A stretch of DNA of 64,000 nt. Origin: a virus. The position numbers and the translations under genes were made by a program. The notes under the pieces are model-generated. The model saw only the letters and a list, made by a program, of their open reading frames with translations, did no database searches and was not told the origin of the DNA. Position 1 is the stretch's first letter. Each line of letters opens with the position of its first letter. Where the stretch lies: the IMG/VR virus record IMGVR_UViG_3300023174_005350, positions 1 through 64,000 of that record, one strand, 5' to 3'. Of the stretch, positions 20,077-28,437 are shown piece by piece.

Positions 20077-20163
20077 GGAGTGATGGCCGAGTGGCTGAAG
20101 GCACAGGTTTGCTAAACCTGCGTATTCGAAAGGATACCGATGGTTCGAATCCATCTCACTCCG
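20077..20163 (+). tRNA. tRNA-Ser (anticodon GCT)
   Basis: Acceptor GGAGTGA (20077-20083)/TCACTCC (20156-20162), discriminator G, anticodon stem CAGGT/ACCTG with loop TTGCTAA (anticodon GCT), long class II variable arm, T loop TTCGAAT. CCA not encoded. Confidence 0.9.
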
Positions 20164-20190
20164 TTAACTATTTTAGTTACTAGTTAGTAT

Positions 20191-20400
20191 ATGATCATTC
20201 AGTTGAATCCAATGATTCCTGTTTATAGTCTAAAGCACAACATGAAAGGATATGCTTTTTTAGTTATAGACTATTCTCAAGAACATGATTTATTATTTAC
20301 TGTTGCGCTTGAAAATGGAGAAATATGGACTTTAAAAAATCAAGAACTAAGATTTTGTAAAAATATTTCTTTAGATAGGGAAAAAATGGAGAAAATTTAA
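20191..20400 (+). CDS. small beta-rich phage protein (69 aa)
   Basis: MIIQLNPMIPVYSLKHNMKGYAFLVIDYS... then LFTVALENGEIWTLKNQELRF: a beta-barrel-like pattern resembling the IGDLV family at a distance (conserved strand, G-x-x-x-V, V/W strand). Similar proteins occur in many large phages. Function unknown. Follows tRNA-Ser. Confidence 0.6.
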   Translation: MIIQLNPMIPVYSLKHNMKGYAFLVIDYSQEHDLLFTVALENGEIWTLKNQELRFCKNISLDREKMEKI

Positions 20401-20621
20401 TGAGCGATATTAAAAATGTAGGCACTCTTAAAGTTTTAGAAATAGTAGACAATCCTGACGGTACAGCAACAATACATTTTGATATTAGTGAAGATTTTCA
20501 AGCAAATTTAGTACGTGAGATGGGTTGGCCTGAATGGTCACAAGAGAGATTTGAAAAATTAGTTTTAGAAGCATTAGAAAAAGCAGTAGCTACAAAGCTT
20601 GTTGACCGCGTAGAAGATTAG
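20400..20621 (+). CDS. small acidic protein (73 aa)
   Basis: MSDIKNVGTLKVLEIVDNPDGTATIHFDISEDFQ..., a beta hairpin then a helix with WPEWSQERFEKLVLEALEKA. TAATG overlap couples it to the previous gene. Its last codons hold the -35 of the following methyltransferase promoter. Confidence 0.6.
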   Translation: MSDIKNVGTLKVLEIVDNPDGTATIHFDISEDFQANLVREMGWPEWSQERFEKLVLEALEKAVATKLVDRVED

Positions 20622-20630
20622 TAGTATAGT
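20602..20630 (+). promoter_or_regulatory. sigma70-like promoter, near-leaderless
   Basis: TTGACC (20602-20607), 17 nt, TATAGT (20625-20630), 9 nt, ATG 20640. The expected start site leaves a leader of about 3 nt. Confidence 0.6.
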
Positions 20631-20639
20631 GTTATCACT

Positions 20640-21230
20640 ATGCAAACCACCACCACTACCAACGAAACACTTAATACTCCTGATACTCGTAATATTGTTG
20701 ATAAATATAAATTCGATAGGCTTACTAAATGGACTACAGAATTGATTAAAAAAGACCTTCAACAAAAGTCTTTTCCATTTGCAGTTATGATGGAAAATCT
20801 TGTTGGTGATTTTAATTTGTCTTCTGTTCTGCGTTCTTGTAATGCAATGAATGGTCGTGAAATGTTCTATCTTGGTCGTAAACAATACGATAGACGTGGA
20901 ACCGTTGGGACTCATCACTATACCGATATAATCAATCTAAAGGACCGCGAGGAGCTTCTAAAGTTAAAGGAGCGTTATACTTTTGTTGCACTTGAGAACA
21001 GTGTCCCACAGGCAGAAAGTATTTACGATTTCCAATGGCCTGAGAATCCTCTTATTATCATCGGGGAAGAAGGTGTTGGAATTACTCAAGAGACTCTTGC
21101 ATTGTGTGATAGATTTGTTTATATCAATCAATATGGTAGCGTAAGAAGCATGAATGCAGCAGTAGCTGGAAGTATTGCTATGAATGATTTTGTAATGAAA
21201 TATGTAAAAAATAACAACAACATGCGTTAG
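20640..21230 (+). CDS. SpoU/TrmH-type RNA 2'-O-methyltransferase (196 aa)
   Basis: SPOUT fold with motif 1 around FNLSSVLRSCNA, motif 2 LIIIGEEGVGI, motif 3 YGSVRSMNAAVAGSIAM. These enzymes use SAM to methylate ribose 2'-OH in tRNA or rRNA. Its place next to a phage tRNA gene suggests a tRNA target, which is inference. Has its own promoter with almost no leader. Confidence 0.85.
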   Translation: MQTTTTTNETLNTPDTRNIVDKYKFDRLTKWTTELIKKDLQQKSFPFAVMMENLVGDFNLSSVLRSCNAMNGREMFYLGRKQYDRRGTVGTHHYTDIINLKDREELLKLKERYTFVALENSVPQAESIYDFQWPENPLIIIGEEGVGITQETLALCDRFVYINQYGSVRSMNAAVAGSIAMNDFVMKYVKNNNNMR

Positions 21231-21244
21231 AATACTATTTATAT

Positions 21245-21262
21245 CGTGCTAATAGCCGCACG
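21245..21262 (+). promoter_or_regulatory. leader hairpin before phoH
   Basis: CGTGC (21245-21249) and GCACG (21258-21262) with 8-nt loop, directly joined to GAAGGAA, the SD for ATG 21275. Confidence 0.4.
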
Positions 21263-21274
21263 AAGGAATACATA

Positions 21275-22588
21275 ATGTCTAAAAAATATTACGTGTTGGA
21301 CACAAACGTATATCTAAGCGATTGTGACGCAGTATTCGCGTATAAGAATAATAACGTAGCAATTCCATTAAAAGTATTAGAGGAAGTTGATAAACATAAA
21401 AAGCGTCAAGATGGTGTTGGAGCTAATGCAAGACAGTTTATTCGTACTCTTGATGAATTACGTGAAAAAGGTAGCCTTGACGAAGGTGCAAAGCTCGGCA
21501 AAGGAAAAGGAACCATCTCAGTAATTCCTTGTGACTTATCTCTATTACCAACTGGTTTCGAAAGGGATAATGCTGACAATCAAATTATTGCCGCCACTTT
21601 AACACTTATAAAAGAATTAGGCGATAACAAAAATGTATTCTTAGTATCTCAAGATATTAATATGAGAGTTAAGTGCGACTCTCTTGGTATCAATACCGCT
21701 GATTATATTCCAAATCAAATCGTAGAACGAGCAGAAGAAGTATTTACTGGCTTTACACAATACCTTGTAGATGATGCTTTTATTGATCGTTTCTATGCTG
21801 GCGAAAAGATTTTATTAGAAGAAAAAGATATTAAGCTCCATCCTAATCAATTCTTGATGCTTGTATCTAATGCTAACGATAAAAAAACAGCACTAGCTAG
21901 ATTTAGAGCATATAACTTACCTCTTACTAAAGTAAAAGAATATAAAAATGGTATTTGGGGTATACATGCAAAGAACAAAGAGCAACAGTTTGCTCTAGAG
22001 TTGTTGATGGACCCAGAAGTTAAGATTGTTTCTATTATTGGTCGTGCTGGTGGCGGTAAAACTCTTAACGCATTGGCGGCTGGCCTTCAGCAAATCCTTG
22101 ATGATAAGGTTTATAAAAAGCTAATCGTATCACGCCCAGTTCAACCAATGGGTAAAGATATTGGTTATTTGCCGGGAACACTAGAAGAAAAAATGTCACC
22201 TTGGTTAGCACCTGTTCAAGACAACCTTGAATTCTTAATGGGCGATGATAAAGCGCATCTACAGATGTTGATGGAAGCTGGAACAATTGAAATGGAAGCA
22301 TTGACTTATATTCGCGGTCGTTCTATTGCTAATGCGTTCATTATTATTGATGAAAGCCAAAACTTAACATCTCACGAATTAAAAACTATAATTACTCGCG
22401 TAGGTGAAGGTACAAAAATTGTATTAACTGGAGATATTGAGCAAATCGATAATGCATACGTAGACGCTACAACAAATGGTCTTACATATGCTGTAGAAAA
22501 ATTAAAACCATTTGAAATCTCTGGTCATATAACATTAAAGAAAGGTGAGCGCTCTGCTGTTGCAAGTTTGGCAGCTCAAGTATTATAA
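21275..22588 (+). CDS. phoH: PIN-PhoH ATPase/nuclease (437 aa)
   Basis: N-terminal PIN domain (LDTNVYL near residue 9, DNADNQIIA near 107), then a PhoH ATPase: Walker A GRAGGGKT near residue 255, RPVQPMGKDIGYLPGTL, Walker B IIIDESQN near 358, TGDIEQID, ERSAVASLA. The PIN-PhoH (PhoH2) arrangement in bacteria unwinds and cuts RNA. PhoH-type genes are common in marine phages. It is followed by a coupled 82-residue gene. Confidence 0.9.
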   Translation: MSKKYYVLDTNVYLSDCDAVFAYKNNNVAIPLKVLEEVDKHKKRQDGVGANARQFIRTLDELREKGSLDEGAKLGKGKGTISVIPCDLSLLPTGFERDNADNQIIAATLTLIKELGDNKNVFLVSQDINMRVKCDSLGINTADYIPNQIVERAEEVFTGFTQYLVDDAFIDRFYAGEKILLEEKDIKLHPNQFLMLVSNANDKKTALARFRAYNLPLTKVKEYKNGIWGIHAKNKEQQFALELLMDPEVKIVSIIGRAGGGKTLNALAAGLQQILDDKVYKKLIVSRPVQPMGKDIGYLPGTLEEKMSPWLAPVQDNLEFLMGDDKAHLQMLMEAGTIEMEALTYIRGRSIANAFIIIDESQNLTSHELKTIITRVGEGTKIVLTGDIEQIDNAYVDATTNGLTYAVEKLKPFEISGHITLKKGERSAVASLAAQVL

Positions 22589-22836
22589 TGGAAAATCCTC
22601 AATTAGATGAAGTAGTTCAAAAAGTCAACCCAATGAAAGAATGGCTTGTTGATTACGTTGGAAACAAACTCCAGCCACAAAACAACGAAGTTACTGTAGC
22701 CATGCTCGTTGAAGCAATGGCTGATGAGTTCCCAGAGTTTGTTCTAGCAGTAGCAGAAGAGAATTTTATTAGAGGATATCAACAAGCCTTCGCAGATCTT
22801 GAATCAAAAGGTGAAATAAAAGAAACAAATGAGTAG
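22588..22836 (+). CDS. small acidic protein downstream of PhoH (82 aa)
   Basis: MENPQLDEVVQKVNPMKEWL... then VAMLVEAMADEFPEFVLAVAEENFIRGYQQAF, helical and acidic. TAATG coupling to phoH. Possibly a partner, but function unknown. Confidence 0.6.
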   Translation: MENPQLDEVVQKVNPMKEWLVDYVGNKLQPQNNEVTVAMLVEAMADEFPEFVLAVAEENFIRGYQQAFADLESKGEIKETNE

Positions 22837-23512
22837 TATTAATTATGTCAAAAATTCTGCTAAAAAAAATCAAGCAGATTTTAAACAATTAAATTTGTTT
22901 AAAGACATAATGGTTGTCATTAAAGATCCACTACCAGAAGAATATAATCTAAAAACTATTCTAAAAAAAATAGAAAATAATATTCCAAGACATTTATTTA
23001 ATGATTTAGATATTGTTTATGTTGGTGCTTTTAAAGAATTAAAAGCTAGACAAGTAGAATCAGCCTATATGGATGGAGCGATATACTTAAGCAACGAACA
23101 ACCTAGTGAAGAAAATATATATAATTCAATAATACATGAATTAGCTCATAACGTAGAAAAAGTATTTGAATATGAAGTTTATGGAGATGATAAAATTCTA
23201 GAAGAATTTCTCTCTAAAAGAAAACAATTAAGAAGCATATTAGAATCAAACAATCTATATTGTGACTCAATCCTATACCTTAGACCGGAATTGACTAGAG
23301 ATTTTGATAATTTCTTATTTAAGACAGTAGGATATGATAGACTATCGTTGTTGTCAGCAAATCTTTTTATATCTCCCTATTCTGCAACTTCTTTAAAAGA
23401 ATATTTTGCATCTGGATTTGAGCATTATTTTGCAGATGAAAATCCTGAATACATTAAAAAGATATCTCCAAAATTATATAATAAAATTATTGCCTTGACA
23501 AAGATATATTAA
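22829..23512 (+). CDS. HExxH metallopeptidase-like protein (227 aa)
   Basis: IIHELAHNVE (about residues 103-112) is a zinc helix; a later EYFASGFEHYF segment supplies a likely third ligand Glu, as in gluzincins. Similar to the lethal-factor-like/MPTase class of phage peptidases in layout. No signal peptide. Substrate unknown. Overlaps the previous gene by 8 nt. Confidence 0.6.
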   Translation: MSSINYVKNSAKKNQADFKQLNLFKDIMVVIKDPLPEEYNLKTILKKIENNIPRHLFNDLDIVYVGAFKELKARQVESAYMDGAIYLSNEQPSEENIYNSIIHELAHNVEKVFEYEVYGDDKILEEFLSKRKQLRSILESNNLYCDSILYLRPELTRDFDNFLFKTVGYDRLSLLSANLFISPYSATSLKEYFASGFEHYFADENPEYIKKISPKLYNKIIALTKIY

Positions 23513-23523
23513 TTAGATATAAT
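23495..23523 (+). promoter_or_regulatory. perfect consensus sigma70 promoter
   Basis: TTGACA (23495-23500), 17 nt, TATAAT (23518-23523): both hexamers and spacing are ideal. The -35 lies in the last codons of the previous gene. Confidence 0.85.
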
Positions 23524-23544
23524 GTACCTAGAAAGTGTAGGTAC
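23524..23544 (+). promoter_or_regulatory. inverted repeat at the start site
   Basis: GTACCTA (23524-23530), 7-nt spacer, TAGGTAC (23538-23544), starting right after the -10 and ending 3 nt before ATG 23548. Could be an operator over +1 or a 5' hairpin. Confidence 0.6.
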
Positions 23545-23547
23545 AAA

Positions 23548-24321
23548 ATGTCTAATCATATATCTTTTTCTGCTTTAAAAATTTGGAATGATTGTCCTTT
23601 TAAGTATAAGTTAATTTATGTAGATAACGTTCAGAAATTTCGTGGTAGTGAACACACGGCTTTTGGAACTGCTCTCCATGAAGCTTGTGAAAAAAAACTG
23701 TTAGATAATAACATAAATGAAGTTGAATGTTTTAGCTCTAAGTTTGAAGAAGAACTAAATAAAATTCCTTCTGATATAACAGTAGATAATAAACTAATAA
23801 CTGAGATGAAAGAGCAGGGAAAACTGCTATCTACGATGGCGCTGCCCGCTCTTAAGGAAAAGTTTGGTAACTTTAAAGTATTATCTGCCGAAGAAGATAT
23901 TCTTGAAGCAATCAATAAGATCCCAGAACTAAGTTATAATTTTAAAGGATACATCGATTTAATTCTTCAAACTGAAGATGGGAAAATCCATATTCTAGAT
24001 TGGAAAACGTGTGCATGGGGTTGGGATGCAAAAAAGAAAAGCGATCCAATGATTACATATCAGCTTACCTTTTATAAGTATTTCTATGCTCAAAAGCATA
24101 AGATAGATCCAAAAAATATTGAAACATATTTTGCTCTCCTTAAGCGTACAGTAAAAAAAGACAATGTAGAAATATTTCGTGTAACTAGCGGAGATAAAAA
24201 AACAGAAAATGCATTTAACTTATTAACAAAAGCACTTTATAGTATTAATAAGAATTTTTTTCCAAAGAATCGCTTAAGTTGTAAATATTGCGAATTCAAT
24301 AATACAAAGGAATGCCCATGA
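23548..24321 (+). CDS. PD-(D/E)xK nuclease, Cas4/RecB-like (257 aa)
   Basis: N-terminal SFSALKIWNDCPFKYKL, FGTALHEACE, then the catalytic part GYIDLIL...HILDWKT and a Q/Y motif (YQLTFYKYF). The C-terminus has CKYCEFNNTKECP; with the N-terminal Cys this matches the four-cysteine iron-sulfur layout of Cas4/AddB nucleases. It probably trims DNA ends in recombination or replication. Driven by an ideal promoter. Confidence 0.8.
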   Translation: MSNHISFSALKIWNDCPFKYKLIYVDNVQKFRGSEHTAFGTALHEACEKKLLDNNINEVECFSSKFEEELNKIPSDITVDNKLITEMKEQGKLLSTMALPALKEKFGNFKVLSAEEDILEAINKIPELSYNFKGYIDLILQTEDGKIHILDWKTCAWGWDAKKKSDPMITYQLTFYKYFYAQKHKIDPKNIETYFALLKRTVKKDNVEIFRVTSGDKKTENAFNLLTKALYSINKNFFPKNRLSCKYCEFNNTKECP

Positions 24322-25298
24322 AAACAGCAGTCGTAACAGGAGTTACAGGACAAGATGGAAGTTATCTTGCTGAATTATTATTAGAAAAAGATTATAAGGT
24401 AATTGGTTTAGTTCGCAGAAGTGCAATGGAAGATAAAAAGTTTTATAACATAAGCCATCTTCTACAGAATCCTAATCTAATTTTAGAAAATGGAGATTTG
24501 ACCGACTCACCATCTTTATGGAGAGTCATAAAACAGTACAAGCCAGATGAATTTTATAATCTTGCTGCACAAAGTCACGTAGGCGCTTCTTTTACATCCC
24601 CCGAAAGCACTTTAGAAATAAATGCTACCGGGGTTTTAAATTGTCTAGAAGCGATTCGTAATCTAAAGCCAGATACAAAGTTTTATCAAGCGTCTACTAG
24701 CGAGATGTTTGGAGATAATATGAACGCACCACAGAACGAAGAAACAGTTTTATCTCCTGTTTCTCCTTATGCTTGTGCAAAAGTTTATGCACATAATTTG
24801 GTTATTAACTATCGCAAAGCTTATGACTTGTTTGCGTGTTCTGGTATTCTTTTCAATCATGAATCTCCCCGGCGTGGAGAACAGTTTGTAACACGGAAAA
24901 TTACCAAAGCAGCTGCTAGAATTAAGCTTGGTCTTCAAAATGAACTAAGGCTTGGTAATTTAGAAGCCAAACGCGATTGGGGATATGCAAAAGAATATGT
25001 AGAAGGAATGTGGATGATGATGCAATATCACACCCCGGATGATTACGTTCTGGGCACAGGCGTAACACATACAATAAGTGAATTTATTACTTGCATATCT
25101 GATATTGCTGGTTATAATTTATTTAATCATGTAGTTATTGATGATAAATTCAAACGTCCTAGTGAAGTTCCTTTATTGCTAGCAAATCCTTCAAAAGCAA
25201 AAAGAGTATTAGGATGGCAACCAAAAACAGATTTAAAACAACTAGCAGAATTAATGTATAATTCTGATCTAGAAAAGGAAAAAAATAATGTCAAATAA
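24318..25298 (+). CDS. gmd: GDP-mannose 4,6-dehydratase (326 aa)
   Basis: NAD(P)-dependent short-chain fold: TGVTGQDGSYLAELL, YNLAAQSHVGASF, FYQASTSEMFG, SPYACAKVYAH (YxxxK), FNHESPRRGEQFVTRKI, LGNLEAKRDWGYAKEYV. These blocks are specific for Gmd, which converts GDP-mannose to GDP-4-keto-6-deoxymannose. ATG 24318 is preferred over ATG 24312 because AAAGGA ends at 24311, giving correct spacing. Opens the sugar cluster. Confidence 0.9.
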   Translation: MKTAVVTGVTGQDGSYLAELLLEKDYKVIGLVRRSAMEDKKFYNISHLLQNPNLILENGDLTDSPSLWRVIKQYKPDEFYNLAAQSHVGASFTSPESTLEINATGVLNCLEAIRNLKPDTKFYQASTSEMFGDNMNAPQNEETVLSPVSPYACAKVYAHNLVINYRKAYDLFACSGILFNHESPRRGEQFVTRKITKAAARIKLGLQNELRLGNLEAKRDWGYAKEYVEGMWMMMQYHTPDDYVLGTGVTHTISEFITCISDIAGYNLFNHVVIDDKFKRPSEVPLLLANPSKAKRVLGWQPKTDLKQLAELMYNSDLEKEKNNVK

Positions 25299-25314
25299 AG
25301 TAGTTTGAGTTCCC

Positions 25315-25340
25315 ACGCTGCTAATTATAAGCGTAGGAGG
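25315..25340 (+). promoter_or_regulatory. hairpin next to SD of the HNH gene
   Basis: ACGCT (25315-25319) and AGCGT (25330-25334) form a stem followed directly by AGGAGG (25335-25340). Confidence 0.35.
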
Positions 25341-25348
25341 ACAAACAA

Positions 25349-25987
25349 ATGATTAAAAATTGCATTATTTGTGAAAAACAATTTGAAGCAGCAAGCTGGG
25401 CAACAAAAAGTTGCTCCAAACAATGTAGATTAAAGCATAATAATAGTCGTAGAAAGAAAACAAATCTAAATCATTTAGATACATTTAACTGTAAAGAATG
25501 CGGTATAGAAGTTACAAGATATAGAATACGTAGCGGTTTTTGTTCTCGTTCTTGTGCATCAAAAAAATATATAGCTGATGGTACTTTTAATCAATGGAAA
25601 AAGTATATTCCTAAGAAAAGAACAGCAGAAGAAGAAGTAAATCTTAAATTAAGAAAAGGTGTTTCTAAGCTAATAAGGTTTTATTTATTTAAACAATTAA
25701 TACCAAAAACTTCTTCTACTTGGAAAAACCTACCGTATACGCCAAAAGATTTAAAAGAGCATCTAGAAAAACAATTTGATGATAATATGTCTTGGAATAA
25801 TTATGGAAAATATTGGACTATAGATCACATAATTCCGCAATCAAAGCTTTTGTTTAAAGATTTTAACGATGAAAACTTTTTAAAATGTTGGCGTTTAGAA
25901 AATTTAAGACCATTAGAAAAAATTGCTAATATAAAGAAAAGTAACAAAATTATAGGAGAAACAAATGGAACAGAAAAAGAAAATTAA
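25349..25987 (+). CDS. HNH homing-type endonuclease (212 aa)
   Basis: Two zinc-knuckle segments (CIICEKQF, CKECGIEV...CSRSCASK), then a helical linker and HNH-like core: PKDLKEHLEKQFDDNMSW, YWTIDHIIPQSKL, LENLRPLEKIANIKKSNK. It interrupts the sugar cluster between gmd and a glycosyltransferase, in the same orientation, with its own SD; overlaps the next start by 23 nt. A mobile free-standing endonuclease is the best explanation. Confidence 0.8.
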   Translation: MIKNCIICEKQFEAASWATKSCSKQCRLKHNNSRRKKTNLNHLDTFNCKECGIEVTRYRIRSGFCSRSCASKKYIADGTFNQWKKYIPKKRTAEEEVNLKLRKGVSKLIRFYLFKQLIPKTSSTWKNLPYTPKDLKEHLEKQFDDNMSWNNYGKYWTIDHIIPQSKLLFKDFNDENFLKCWRLENLRPLEKIANIKKSNKIIGETNGTEKEN

Positions 25988-27209
25988 GATTTTGACTCTA
26001 GGGGATCATCCTCTCTCACCATCTGGCGTAGGTAGTCAATGCAACTACATTTTCCAAGGGCTGTTAAAGACAGGAAAATATCAAATTATTTCTCTTGGTG
26101 GAGCTATCAAGCATCAAGATTATCGTCCAACTAAATTCCATGAATATGGAGATGATTTTGTTATTATTCCAGTTGATGGCTATGGAACTCCAGAACTAAT
26201 ACGTAATCTTTTAATGAAAGAAAAGCCAGATATCCTTTGGATGATGACCGATCCACGCTTCTACACTTGGCTTTGGAATATTGAACAAGAAATTCGTCCA
26301 AATATTCCAATTGTGTATTATCACGTATGGGACAACTATCCATATCCAAAGTTTAATCGTTCGTACTATTTATCAAATGATAAAATTGCTACTATTTCCA
26401 AGCTTACGAGCGATATAGTACGTGTAGTAGCACCAGAAGTAGAAGAAGAGTATGTTCCTCACGCAGTAAGTCCTGAATTGTTTAAAATTCTTGATGAAAA
26501 GGAATTTGCTCATTTACGCATTAAAGATAAAACTCTATTCTTCTGGACTAATCGCAATGCTCGTAGAAAGATGAGTGGAAGTGTTGTTTGGTGGTATAAA
26601 GAATTCCTAGATAAAGTAGGACACGATAAAGCATTTCTTTTGATGCATACTGATCCTAAAGATGTGCATGGTCAAGACTTGATTGCCATTGCAGAAGAAT
26701 TAGGTCTTACAAAAGATAATTTTGCCATTTCTCCCGGTAAAGTACCAGCAGCGGATATGGCAAAGTTTTATAATGCCGCAGATTGTACTATTAATATTAG
26801 TGATGCAGAAGGCTTCGGGCTTTCATGCTTAGAAAGCCTATCCTGTGGAACACCAGTTATAGCAAATAAAACTGGCGGCATGCAAGATCAATTAACTGAT
26901 GGCGTAGATACATTCGGCGTATTGATTGAACCAGCAAGCCGCGCAGTAATCGGTTCACAAGAAGTGCCATATATTTATGAAGATCGCGTTAGCAATACAG
27001 ACGTTGTGAATGCGATGATAAAGATTCATAATATGACCCGCGAAGAACGTAAGGCGCTTGGTAAAAAAGGTTATGATAATGTCCAAAAGAACTTTAACTT
27101 TCAAACATTCCAAGAGACTTGGGATAAACTATTCAGTGGCGTTCATGAAAAATTTGGTTCTTGGGAAACACGTAAAGGCTACAAATCTTGGAGCGTAAAG
27201 GAATTCTAA
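25965..27209 (+). CDS. GT-B glycosyltransferase, GT4-like (414 aa)
   Basis: N-terminal LGDHPLSPSGVGSQCNYI, C-terminal donor-binding block DAEGFGLSCLESLSCGTPVIANKTGG, with the E-x7-E motif of GT4 retaining enzymes. Transfers sugar from a nucleotide donor to an unknown acceptor, in the cytoplasm. First of three related GT-B genes in a row. Confidence 0.85.
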   Translation: MEQKKKIKILTLGDHPLSPSGVGSQCNYIFQGLLKTGKYQIISLGGAIKHQDYRPTKFHEYGDDFVIIPVDGYGTPELIRNLLMKEKPDILWMMTDPRFYTWLWNIEQEIRPNIPIVYYHVWDNYPYPKFNRSYYLSNDKIATISKLTSDIVRVVAPEVEEEYVPHAVSPELFKILDEKEFAHLRIKDKTLFFWTNRNARRKMSGSVVWWYKEFLDKVGHDKAFLLMHTDPKDVHGQDLIAIAEELGLTKDNFAISPGKVPAADMAKFYNAADCTINISDAEGFGLSCLESLSCGTPVIANKTGGMQDQLTDGVDTFGVLIEPASRAVIGSQEVPYIYEDRVSNTDVVNAMIKIHNMTREERKALGKKGYDNVQKNFNFQTFQETWDKLFSGVHEKFGSWETRKGYKSWSVKEF

Positions 27210-27210
27210 A

Positions 27211-28437
27211 ATGAAAAAAATATTAATCAGCGGTCCAGTATTGAGCAGAAGCGGCTATGGTGAAATGGCACGTTTCGCATTACGCTCATTATCAAAACAA
27301 AATGTAGATTTATATGTATTACCTACTGCTTGGGGAAATACTGGATGGCTTCATGAATACAATGATGAAAGAAAATATATCGATTCTTTAATTTCTAAAA
27401 CACAAATTTATATTCAACAAAACAATGGACAACCTAAATTTGATGTTTCTGTGCAAGTGAGCCTGCCAACAGAATGGAAAAAAATGGCACTAATCAATAT
27501 TGGGTATACAGCCGGAATCGAAACTAATATTATTTCTCCAGCTTGGCTTGAACCATCACAACTAATGGACAAAATAATTGTCATAAGCAATCACGCTAAA
27601 GCAGGTTTTATAAATACAGTTTTTGGTGATCAAACAGGTCAGCAATATAGAGTAAAAACACCCGTAGAAGTAGTACATCTTCCTTATAGAAACGTAGAAA
27701 AGAAAGATTTAGATTTGCAATTAAAGTATGATTTTAACTTTTTATCTGTATGTCAATGGGGTCCAAGAAAGAATCTTGATCAAACAATCATTGGATTTCT
27801 AGAAGAATTTCGTAATGAAGAAGTTGGTTTAGTATTAAAAATTAATACTTCTAATGATTCTACTATGGATAGAAGTCTAACTCAAAAAAGATTAGAAAAT
27901 CTTTTAAGTAACTATCCAAATAGAAAATGCTCTATAACACTTCTACACGGTCATTTAAGCGATGGAGAGGTGGAATCACTATACACGCATCCAAAAATCA
28001 AGGCAATCGTTTCTACAACCCACGGTGAGGGCTTTGGGCTGCCATTACTAGAAGCAGCTGTTAATGTATTACCCGTAATAGCTACAGATTGGAGCGGACA
28101 TACAGATTTCCTATATCTACCAGAAAATGAAGAAAAAAAGCGTATGTTTGGTAAAATTGATTATGATTTAAAGCCAATTGAAGCTATTCATGTTTGGAAG
28201 GGTGTTTTGGAAGAAGGAACACAATGGGCTTATCCAAAGATGGTTAGTTATAAGGATAGATTACGTGATTGTTACAAAGATTGGGGACGTTATAAATCAC
28301 AAGCCAAAAAGCTATCACCTTGGATAAAAGAAAATTTTTCACAAGAAAAATTATTTTCTAAATTTACCGATAATTGTATTTTAAAAAATGAATATGATGA
28401 TATTATAAATAAATATGAAAATATGGATAAGATATAA
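27211..28437 (+). CDS. GT-B glycosyltransferase (408 aa)
   Basis: SGPVLSRSGYGEMARFALRSL at the N-terminus, FLSVCQWGPRKNLDQTI in the donor domain, and HGEGFGLPLLEAAVNVLPVIATDWSG. Same family as its neighbours but not closely similar, so it probably has a different donor or acceptor. Starts 2 nt after the previous gene. Confidence 0.85.
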   Translation: MKKILISGPVLSRSGYGEMARFALRSLSKQNVDLYVLPTAWGNTGWLHEYNDERKYIDSLISKTQIYIQQNNGQPKFDVSVQVSLPTEWKKMALINIGYTAGIETNIISPAWLEPSQLMDKIIVISNHAKAGFINTVFGDQTGQQYRVKTPVEVVHLPYRNVEKKDLDLQLKYDFNFLSVCQWGPRKNLDQTIIGFLEEFRNEEVGLVLKINTSNDSTMDRSLTQKRLENLLSNYPNRKCSITLLHGHLSDGEVESLYTHPKIKAIVSTTHGEGFGLPLLEAAVNVLPVIATDWSGHTDFLYLPENEEKKRMFGKIDYDLKPIEAIHVWKGVLEEGTQWAYPKMVSYKDRLRDCYKDWGRYKSQAKKLSPWIKENFSQEKLFSKFTDNCILKNEYDDIINKYENMDKI

